Assembly (NCBI GenBank): GCA_934162925.1
Contig: CAKPJR010000069.1
Coordinates: 1-5,502, forward strand
Length of the DNA stretch: 5,502 nt
From: an uncultured Clostridia bacterium
GTDB taxonomy: Bacteria > Bacillota > Clostridia > TANB77 > CAG-508
Direction: 5' to 3'
Under the pieces are notes generated by a model. The model was given only the letters and a program-made list of their open reading frames with translations, did no database searches and had not been told where the DNA came from. The position numbers were made by a program, and so were the translations under genes. Each line of letters starts with the position of its first letter. Within the stretch, counting starts at the first letter, position 1. Shown here piece by piece: positions 1 to 5,152 of the stretch.

Positions 1-323
1 GTTTAGTACAAGTAATTAATAATATAATTTCTAATGGAATTCAGGCTTATCAAGCTCAAGGTAAATCTAATGAAAATATTAATTTTACAATATACAAAGA
101 AAATAGTAATATAATCTTCAAAATAGAAGATTTTGCTGGTGGACTACCAGAAACAGTTCAAGAAAAACTATTTAAAGAAATGGTAACAACAAAAGGAAAA
201 AATGGAACTGGTCTTGGATTATTTATGTCTTATTCAAATATTAAAGCTCACTTTAATGGTAATTTAAGATATGAAACAGCCAAAGGAAAGGGAACAACAT
301 TTTTCATTGAAATACCTATGTAA
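1..323 (+). CDS. Sensor histidine kinase, C-terminal fragment (HATPase_c domain)
   Basis: This is the end of a gene that begins before the window. The readable frame starts at base 3 and gives 106 residues before TAA. The fragment is the ATP-binding half of a two-component kinase, which phosphorylates its own histidine and passes the phosphate to a response regulator. Visible motifs are an N box at the start (VINNIISNGIQAY, residues 4-16), a G1 box (EDFAGG, residues 42-47), an F-box-like segment (LFKEMVTTK) and a G2 box (GTGLGL, residues 68-73), ending in the usual KGKGTTFFIEIP strand. The DHp domain with the phosphoacceptor histidine and the sensor region lie outside the window. The gene is followed at once by a strong terminator, so it is the last gene of its transcript. 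A response regulator of a commonly partnered type starts at 5153, but a link between the two is inferred only. Confidence 0.93.
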   Translation, partial: LVQVINNIISNGIQAYQAQGKSNENINFTIYKENSNIIFKIEDFAGGLPETVQEKLFKEMVTTKGKNGTGLGLFMSYSNIKAHFNGNLRYETAKGKGTTFFIEIPM

Positions 324-327
324 AGTT

Positions 328-365
328 AAAAAATCTCTTAATTAAATATTAAGAGATTTTTTCTT
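328..365. terminator. Bidirectional rho-independent terminator between convergent genes
   Basis: A perfect 12-bp stem (331-342 with 348-359) has a 5-base loop, and an A run on the left pairs with a T run on the right. Each strand therefore carries a hairpin followed by a U tract. It ends the plus-strand kinase gene. It also ends the minus-strand nucleotidase gene, whose stop codon (349-351) sits inside the stem. Confidence 0.9.
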
Positions 366-937
366 TATATTTGCTTATTTCATTATATATTTCTTTCCAA
401 TTATATACTCTTTTTATATTTGGATTTTCATAGTCTTTGTTATATCTGCTATTCATTAATAATACTGGTATTTTTAAATTACTGTATACATTTTCGCAAT
501 GATATATTCCGGTCATCTATAAATATGTCTATATTATTTTCTTTGCACTCTTTTGCTTTATCTCCTCCGTTAATTACTATTTTATCAACTTTTACTTGTT
601 TATCTTTTAGCCATTTTTCACAAATCTTGTGCACATCTTTTACATTTTCACTATTCCTTGCGGTTATAATTATTATTGTATCTCCATCTTTTTTTAAAGT
701 ATTTATTACTTCTTTTGCATCTTCTTTTATTTCTACTTCTTCAAAAACTTTTTTTAAATATTTCTCAAAAAAACCTTCAACGCTTTTATCGTTCCATCCA
801 AAAGCTTTATTCCAATCCCATTTATCTCTATCTATTTTGTAAATTATATTCTTTTCTTCATTATATTTTTTTGCATATTTAAATAAAATTTCTTCTGTTT
901 TTGTAATTGTATCATCTAAATCAATCCCAATTATCAT
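349..937 (-). CDS. 5'(3')-deoxyribonucleotidase-like HAD phosphatase (NT5C/YqfW-like), split by a +1 shift at an in-frame CGG
   Basis: The ATG at 937 follows a strong AAGGAGA site. The first frame runs 937-479 (152 aa). It carries HAD motif I DLDDT (residues 6-10), motif II IIIITAR and motif IV FIDD. After FIDD it leaves family-like sequence and stops at TAA. Dropping the C of codon 143 (CGG, bases 511-509) moves to a second frame that reads GIYHCENVYSNLKIPVLLMN, then an NWKEIYNEI tail, and stops at 349. The joined product is 195 aa, a normal length for this family. Such enzymes dephosphorylate (deoxy)nucleoside monophosphates with Mg2+, using the first Asp of motif I as nucleophile; the substrate here is not known. 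It is the last gene of the minus-strand block, 49 bases after the VirD4-like stop. It could be a pseudogene or a base error, but the same pattern in two other genes argues for recoding. Confidence 0.85.
509..511 (-). other. In-frame CGG at the frame change in the nucleotidase-like gene
   Basis: The minus strand reads GAT GAC CGG AAT ATA. The zero frame ends at TAA nine sense codons after CGG. Skipping the C gives GAT GAC GGA ATA TAT CAT TGC and restores the C-terminal 52 codons of sense sequence. The site follows directly after the DD of HAD motif IV. Confidence 0.75.
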
Positions 938-959
938 GTTTATCTCCTTATATAATTTT

Positions 960-981
960 AGGTGAACTTTTCAGTTCACCT
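960..981 (-). other. Stem-loop between the VirD4-like gene and the nucleotidase gene
   Basis: There is a perfect stem of 8 bp (GGTGAACT with AGTTCACC, 961-968 and 973-980), 9 bp with the outer A-T pair, and a 4-base loop. It begins about 6 bases after the VirD4-like TAA. In the minus direction it is followed by TAAAATTATA, not a proper U run, so it is at best a leaky terminator. It may instead act as a 3'-end stabiliser or attenuator ahead of the nucleotidase ribosome binding site (941-950). Confidence 0.6.
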
Positions 982-986
982 TTTAA

Positions 987-2946
987 TTAATTATCATCAT
1001 CTTCTAAAGCTCCGAACAACTCATCAAATTTCGCTTCTAGCTCTTTTTGTACATCGTATGATAGTTCATTACTGCTTTCTTGTTTCTGTTTGTCTTCTGT
1101 TTCTTCATTGTCTTGTGGTAAAACTGGAGCATCGTTAACATCTTCAAATAAATCATCTAGAGATTCTATTTTTGTATCATTTGCTTTTTCTTGTTCACTA
1201 CTTTCTACATAAGGATTATATGGATTATATTTCCTCCAAACTCCTCTGTCTATTGGATCTATATCATTATGGCTACAAGCAAATCTATTTACTAACCTTA
1301 GAGTATCATATTTAAAATAATAATATTTTCTTGCCTTTATTGGTTTAATTCCCTTCTCAAATATAATACACATATCGTTGTCTAACCTTCTAAGTTCGTC
1401 TGGGGTCATAAGAGCTCTTGCCATAACTTGATCAGATTTATTATATCCTTGCCTCCACATGTTTTTATCTTTACTAACAGACCAGCTATCTCTATTTATT
1501 GTTTTTTCTCCTAATTCTTTAGAGAAATATTCTACTGTTTTTTGTGAGTTACTTCCTAAAAACAATGTAGTATCACAGTTACCAATTATTGTTTCATGCG
1601 ATTTTTCATAAACAGCTTCTAATTGGTCTAGGTTTTGTAATATAACACTAAATGATATTTTTCTACTTCTTGAAGTTGATATTTTTTTATCAAAATCTGG
1701 TATTCTACCAATATTTGCAAACTCGTCTAATATAAAATATGTAGGTTGTGGTAATGCTCCCCCTTTTAAGTCTGCAAAGTCATATAACCTTTGTATCATT
1801 TGCGAGAAAAATATTGTAAGCAAAAAGTCATATGCAGCATGTGTATCTGATGAAATTACATATACTGCTGTTTTTCTACTTCCTATTTCTTCGAAATTTA
1901 TTGTATTTGTAGAAGTAAGTTCTGCTATTTCTTTTGAATCAAATTTACCAAGCTTTGATTGAAGTGAAGAAAGAATAGAACTATATGTTTTCTCTGGTGC
2001 AATCTCTATAGATTTATAATTCATTCTAGCAGGATGGTCATATGGTAATTGATTCATAAGTTCTGTTAATAAATTTCCTGCTCCACTATTATTAGCAGCC
2101 CTAACTAATTCGGCACAACTTGCTAAGTTTTGTTCTTCTTCTGGTCTTGTTGCTAATAAATAATATATTAATGCTTTTAATAGCATTTCTGCCATATCAT
2201 CCCAATATGGATCAGATTGGCTTTGTGCATCACTTTGACCTTTTACTATTGTGTTTGCTATAACGTCTACATCTATTTCGCTTTGTATATGCATTAAAGG
2301 ATTATATCCATCACTATTTTTTGGATTTACTAAATTAAATATTTTTATATCATATCCTTGGCTTTTTAAATATCCTGCTGTTTTATCATATAATTCACCT
2401 TTTGGGTCTGTAAACACATATGATCCTAGAAGTTGGTATGCGTTTGGAATAACATATGATGCAGATTTACCAGATCCTGAACCGTCCAACTACTAATACA
2501 TTTACGTTTCCTCGTTTATCTACTGGTAAATAGTGATTTTCTGCAAGTAATATTCCTTTTTTCTTACTTAAAACACTATATTGCTCTCCAGAAGCCCAAT
2601 CACTTGATCCGTGTTCAATATCTGTGTACTCATTTTTTGGCATAGATTTTAAAATTCCTACTACAAGCATAATTAGTACACCTATTGTTAGATATCCTTC
2701 TACTTTCCAATAAATTGGAGAATATGATGGTAAAAATATTTTTGAAATATTCGAACCTATTGCATTAAAATTAGAAAATAGCACTTCAAAAAATTTATCA
2801 CTGTTAAAAACATTATTAATTGTTGCTTCTTTTATACTTACCGCTATAGGCGCAGAAAGCAATATGGATAAAGCTATCCATATTGCTGTTGCTATTATTA
2901 ATGCCATTTTACTCTTTTTTAAGGCATTTTTAACTTTATAATTCAT
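987..2946 (-). CDS. virD4: VirD4/TraG-type type IV coupling ATPase (CD1115-like), split by a +1 shift at an in-frame CGG inside Walker A
   Basis: The start is the ATG at 2946, behind AAAGGTGAT. The first frame (to 2467) gives two membrane segments (about residues 14-36 and 85-102), the HGSSDWAS segment and NVNVLVVG, then CGG and TAA four sense codons later. Skipping the C of codon 155 joins it to the second frame. That frame carries the rest of Walker A (GSGSGKS), FTDPKGELY (about 179-187), Walker B ILDEFANIG (acidic pair about 407-408), the QNLDQL segment (about 437-442) and an acidic C-terminal tail ending at 987. The joined protein is 652 aa, normal for the family. VirD4-like proteins are inner-membrane hexameric ATPases that bring DNA-relaxase or protein substrates to a type IV secretion channel. 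No relaxase, VirB4 or VirB6 is present here, so it is orphan within the window. It lies 30 bases after the 47-aa gene. The second frame has no credible start of its own: TTG at 2489, no ribosome binding site. Confidence 0.93.
2482..2484 (-). other. In-frame CGG at the frame change in the Walker A loop of the VirD4-like gene
   Basis: The minus strand reads GTA GTT GGA CGG TTC AGG ATC TGG TAA. Without the C it reads GTT GGA GGT TCA GGA TCT GGT AAA TCT, giving VGGSGSGKS, the expected P-loop. The repair is exact to the base: only loss of one base at this codon gives both the preceding VLVVG and the following SGSGKS without an extra or missing residue. Confidence 0.85.
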
Positions 2947-2976
2947 AACTTATCACCTTTTCATTTGTATAAAGTA

Positions 2977-3120
2977 TTATCTACCTTCCCCTGCTGTTTT
3001 TTCTTCTCTTTTCTTTTTAGGATTTCCTCCCGGTTGTGCAGAGATAATTATTCCATTTTCCTTCTCTGGATTTTTAGCATCATATTCAAATGCTTTTTCA
3101 GGTGGCCATTTAATAGTCAT
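2977..3120 (-). CDS. Small hydrophilic protein of unknown function (47 aa)
   Basis: The ATG at 3120 was chosen because GAGGAGG stands 8 bases upstream. A longer version starting at 3162 would overlap the preceding gene and has no such site. The product starts MTIKWPPEKAFEYDAKNPEK and ends in a lysine/arginine-rich, probably unstructured tail (NPKKKREEKTAGEGR). It has no membrane segment, cysteines or recognisable motif. It is encoded 13 bases after the stop of the 189-aa gene, with its ribosome binding site next to that stop, and 30 bases before the VirD4-like start, so all three are probably co-transcribed and translationally linked. I do not recognise the family. A role as an accessory or substrate of the coupling ATPase is a guess from position alone. 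Confidence 0.7.
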   Translation of the reverse strand: MTIKWPPEKAFEYDAKNPEKENGIIISAQPGGNPKKKREEKTAGEGR

Positions 3121-3133
3121 TATAATTCCTCCT

Positions 3134-3703
3134 CTAATCTGTAAAAGTTGGGGTTCCTCCAACTAACTTAAATCCTTCGTCTGTTATATCTCTCACTTCA
3201 AATGCAAAGTAAGTTTTATTTGGTTTTAACTTGCATTTTCCCTTAACTTCATTGGTTGCATCATCAAAATATAACACTGGTTTTATTTCTTCTGTTGTTT
3301 CTGGGTCAATTATAGAAATTGGCCTTTTTAAATTCGGTGTATATTGAACTTCTTTATATTCCGTTTCCTTATCATTATATAAAGTTTCAAATTTAAATGG
3401 CATTGGCTTTTTAGAAATTATGACTTTATCGCCTTCCAATATACCATTATTTATAACTACTCTTTCTTTTCCAAAAGAAAGTATTGCTAGTTTATTTCCC
3501 TCTGGTTTTGGTTCATCCACATAAAACGTTTTCTTCTTCTTATCTCCTATTAATTCCTCTGTAAATTCTAATCTCTCTACAGTATACTTAGGAGCATTTT
3601 TTTGTATTTCCTCTTTTGGTGTTTTATTTACTTGATATATTACTGTATTTACATTTTGTGGATCTGTTATACTAAAATGTTTTCCTTGTATAAATTCCTC
3701 CAT
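3134..3703 (-). CDS. Hypothetical soluble protein (189 aa), first gene of the VirD4 operon
   Basis: The ATG at 3703 lies 11 bases after GAGGTG, a rather wide spacing, and the gene ends with TAG at 3134. The protein begins MEEFIQGKHFSITDPQN and is rich in lysine, glutamate, threonine and short beta-strand-like stretches (KLAILSFGKERVVI, KTYFAFEVRDI). It has no signal peptide, membrane segment, cysteine motif or nucleotide-binding motif. It ends with an FKLVGGTPTFTD strand. The alternating hydrophobic pattern suggests an all-beta domain, but I do not recognise a family. It is the first gene after the promoter at 3770-3798 and shares a transcript with the 47-aa gene and the VirD4-like ATPase. 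It has no in-frame CGG and its frame is intact. Confidence 0.85.
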   Translation of the reverse strand: MEEFIQGKHFSITDPQNVNTVIYQVNKTPKEEIQKNAPKYTVERLEFTEELIGDKKKKTFYVDEPKPEGNKLAILSFGKERVVINNGILEGDKVIISKKPMPFKFETLYNDKETEYKEVQYTPNLKRPISIIDPETTEEIKPVLYFDDATNEVKGKCKLKPNKTYFAFEVRDITDEGFKLVGGTPTFTD

Positions 3704-3752
3704 GCCTATAATAGCACCTCATTTCTACATATAATAATGTATTTTGTCGTAT

Positions 3753-3776
3753 GTATAATCACAATTATAATTATAC
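3753..3776. promoter_or_regulatory. Possible operator overlapping the -10 box
   Basis: The inverted repeat GTATAAT (3753-3759) with ATTATAC (3770-3776) has 10 bases between its arms. One arm covers the -10 hexamer and the other lies just past the expected start site. A second pairing, TATAAT with ATTATA around CACA (3754-3769), is nested in it. A repressor site is plausible, but such AT-only repeats are common in a genome of this composition. Confidence 0.3.
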
Positions 3777-3798
3777 CTTATTTTTATATTTATGTCAA
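3770..3798 (-). promoter_or_regulatory. Consensus sigma-A promoter of the VirD4 operon
   Basis: On the minus strand TTGACA (3798-3793) is separated by exactly 17 bases from TATAAT (3775-3770). Both hexamers match consensus fully. Transcription should start near 3763, giving a leader of about 60 bases before the ATG at 3703. Confidence 0.85.
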
Positions 3799-3832
3799 CA
3801 TTTTTCAGTTGTCTATATATTACTATTTAGTC

Positions 3833-3858
3833 AAAAAAATATTATAAACATTATATTT
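3833..3858 (-). terminator. Weak possible terminator after the dnaJ-like gene
   Basis: In the minus direction a 6-bp A/T-only stem (AAATAT with ATATTT) has a 10-base loop and runs into a T7 tract (3839-3833). The stem is too weak to be certain. Read-through of the dnaJ-like transcript into the VirD4 operon is possible. Confidence 0.3.
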
Positions 3859-3892
3859 GCGTGTTTACTCTTGAAATAAACTCTCTACATTG

Positions 3893-4799
3893 TTATTTTG
3901 TTGTTCTTGGGTTAAATGTTGAAACGCTTTTTAACTTTTCAAATAACTCTTTTTCATCCTCTGTTAACTTTTTAGGAACTACAGTTTTTACTTCTGCTAT
4001 TAAGTCCCCTCTACTTCCTCTTCCATCTTTATATCCTTTTTGTGGTATTCTAACTTTTTCTCCGCTTTGTATTCCTGGAGGAACATATAGAGAAACTGTA
4101 TCATCAACAGAGTCTATGTTTACTCTTTTTCCTAATGCTGCTTCCCATGGTGTTAATAGTAAATCTGTCACTATATCGTAACCTTGTAGCTTAAATTTAT
4201 TATTGTTTTGGATATTTATTTTTATAAACATATCACCATTTTTTCCACCATTTTTTCCTTGCTTTCCTTGCCCTAAAAGTCTTACTTTTTCTCCATCCCT
4301 TATTCCTTCTGGTATTTTAACAGAAAAAGTCTTCATTTTGCCGATTCACAGTTCTTAGTGATATCTTTTTTTCTGTTCCATAATAAGCATCTTCTATTCC
4401 AACATTTATTTCTGTTTCTATATTTTCCCCTTTAACTGGAATTTTCTTTTTTGTTTTATTTTCTTCTTTTTCTTCGTTGTTGTTTGGTGAACCAAAAAAC
4501 ATACTAAAGAAATCACTAAATACAGAATCTATGCTTCTATTTTCCTCGTTATCTTTCTGCTCTTGCTTATTTCCAACGTTTCTATTCCAAATTCTATCAT
4601 ATTTTCTTTTGCTAGAGGGATTAGATAACACTCTATATGCCTCATTTATGTCTTTAAATCTTTCTTCTGTTCTACTGTTTCCTCCATTTACATCTGGATG
4701 ATATTTTTTTGCTTGTTCTCTAAAAGCTAGTTTTACTTCACTTAAGTTTACTTTATTAGTTTCTAGTCCTAATATTTTATAATAATCTTTAAAAATCAT
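3893..4799 (-). CDS. DnaJ/CbpA-type (class B) J-domain co-chaperone, split by a +1 shift at an in-frame CGG
   Basis: The ATG at 4799 follows AGGAGGA with ideal spacing. The first frame (4799-4317) holds a J domain at about residues 5-70 with HPD at 34-36 and the INEAYRVLSNPSSKRKYD helix. A polar linker and the start of the C-terminal substrate-binding domain follow (GTEKKISLRTVN). CGG at codon 153 then leads to an out-of-frame TAA. Skipping its C gives NGKMKTFSVKIPEGIRDGEK, then the rest of both beta-barrel domains (GDMFIKI, TPWEAALGKRV, VPPGIQSGEKVRI), ending at 3893. The joined length is 301 aa, as for CbpA-like proteins. There is no CxxCxGxG zinc finger, so it is not canonical DnaJ. J proteins deliver clients to DnaK/Hsp70 and stimulate its ATPase. 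DnaK and GrpE are not in the window. The second frame has an ATG at 4336, but no ribosome binding site precedes it. Confidence 0.92.
4341..4343 (-). other. In-frame CGG at the frame change in the dnaJ-like gene
   Basis: The minus strand reads ACT GTG AAT CGG CAA AAT GAA. Without the C it reads GTG AAT GGC AAA ATG AAG ACT, giving VNGKMKT. Glycine before lysine is the usual residue in the turn of this DnaJ domain. The zero frame reaches TAA after seven more sense codons. Confidence 0.8.
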
Positions 4800-4812
4800 T
4801 TCAACATCCTCC

Positions 4813-4838
4813 TACAAAATTTACAAGCAAATTTTGTA
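4813..4838 (-). promoter_or_regulatory. 10-bp hairpin touching the dnaJ-like ribosome binding site
   Basis: A perfect inverted repeat, TACAAAATTT (4813-4822) with AAATTTTGTA (4829-4838), has a 6-base loop. In the dnaJ-like mRNA the stem ends directly at the AGGAGG site without covering it. It does not match the HrcA CIRCE element. It could be an operator, an mRNA stabiliser or a temperature-sensitive structure that modulates initiation. The function is inferred. Confidence 0.45.
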
Positions 4839-4881
4839 ATATTAACTCTTAGCTTTTAACTTTTATCCATTGTATCCTTTT

Positions 4882-4916
4882 TATATACTAAGGAATTTCT
4901 CATTTTCTAGTATATA
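4882..4916. repeat. 9-bp inverted repeat in the dnaJ leader
   Basis: TATATACTA (4882-4890) pairs with TAGTATATA (4908-4916). Further inner pairs form after one mismatch and two G-U wobbles, leaving a loop of about 8 bases. It lies just upstream, in the dnaJ direction, of a possible TACAAT -10 box (4869-4874) that lacks a good -35. Confidence 0.45.
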
Positions 4917-4920
4917 AAAT

Positions 4921-5040
4921 TGCTATAATCTCTATTGCCTTTGAAATTTCCTCATTTTTTTAGGAACTCAAATCGGTAAGAACAAATGACGACTTAAGTT
5001 GTTTTGTTCTATTTATTTTTAATCTTGAATGATTATAGCA
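4921..5040. repeat. 120-base segment closed by a perfect 10-bp inverted repeat, with inner hairpins
   Basis: TGCTATAATC (4921-4930) is the exact reverse complement of GATTATAGCA (5031-5040). Inside are a short stem TTCCT/AGGAA (4948-4952 with 4962-4966) and a long hairpin at 4979-5010. Together they could fold as a three-way junction on either strand. Each outer arm also reads as an extended -10 box (TGCTATAAT) pointing inward. I do not recognise a known riboswitch or RNA family. No open reading frame or tRNA was found here. Confidence 0.4.
4979..5010. other. Long hairpin within the intergenic segment
   Basis: AGAACAAA (4979-4986) pairs with TTTGTTCT (5003-5010). After a 2-base bulge, ACGAC pairs with GTTGT (one G-U) around a TTAA loop. 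On the plus strand it is followed by ATTTATTTTT, so it could act as a weak plus-strand terminator. On the minus strand it would lie at the start of the dnaJ leader. Confidence 0.45.
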
Positions 5041-5060
5041 TAAAAATACTATTTTGTGAA
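5032..5060 (-). promoter_or_regulatory. Likely promoter of the dnaJ-like gene
   Basis: On the minus strand TTCACA (5060-5055) is followed by a 17-base spacer ending in TGC and then TATAAT (5037-5032), an extended -10 promoter with one mismatch in the -35. Transcription from here would give a structured leader of about 225 bases before the ATG at 4799. Confidence 0.55.
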
Positions 5061-5091
5061 TACAGCTTATGTAACTTTTTTCGTTTTTTTA

Positions 5092-5120
5092 TTGCTTTTT
5101 TTTTATTATTTGAATATAAT
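5092..5120 (+). promoter_or_regulatory. Promoter of the response regulator gene
   Basis: TTGCTT (5092-5097), 17 bases, then TATAAT (5115-5120). The start site should be near 5127, giving a leader of about 26 bases. The ribosome binding site GGTGGGGGGA (5139-5148) is unusually G-rich for this AT-rich sequence and sits 4 bases before the ATG. Confidence 0.7.
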
Positions 5121-5152
5121 GCATATAAGATTATTCTTGGTGGGGGGATTTT

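Noticed and set aside
420..882. Plus-strand open frames opposite the nucleotidase gene
   Set aside because: They consist of low-complexity Phe/Leu/Ser-rich translation typical of the antisense of an AT-rich gene, and have no ribosome binding site.
987..2489. Independent 500-aa ATPase gene starting at TTG 2489
   Set aside because: No ribosome binding site precedes it, the start would fall inside the P-loop, and the missing N-terminal membrane part is encoded directly upstream in the other frame.
3602..4181. Plus-strand open frames across the promoter region and opposite the dnaJ-like gene
   Set aside because: The hydrophobic Ile/Tyr/Phe-rich translations come from the antisense strand of real genes or AT-rich intergenic sequence, without start signals.
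3893..4336. Independent gene for the DnaJ C-terminal domain from ATG 4336
   Set aside because: No ribosome binding site is seen, and it continues exactly where the J-domain frame leaves family sequence; it is better read as one shifted gene.
509..4343. Ordinary pseudogenes or homopolymer sequencing errors as cause of the three frame breaks
   Set aside because: Not excluded, but none of the breaks is in a homopolymer run, all three have the same base change at the same codon, and out-of-frame CGG triplets show no breaks. A systematic consensus error remains the main alternative to test.
509..4343. CGG reassigned to another amino acid as a normal triplet
   Set aside because: Reading CGG as any single residue keeps the zero frame, which stops within 4-9 codons and loses the family sequence; a frame change is required.
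4813..4838. CIRCE (HrcA operator) upstream of the dnaJ-like gene
   Set aside because: The repeat is TACAAAATTT-N6-AAATTTTGTA, which does not match TTAGCACTC-N9-GAGTGCTAA.
4921..5040. Known riboswitch, T-box or 6S RNA
   Set aside because: I see none of the conserved core sequences of classes I know; only unassigned stems can be supported.
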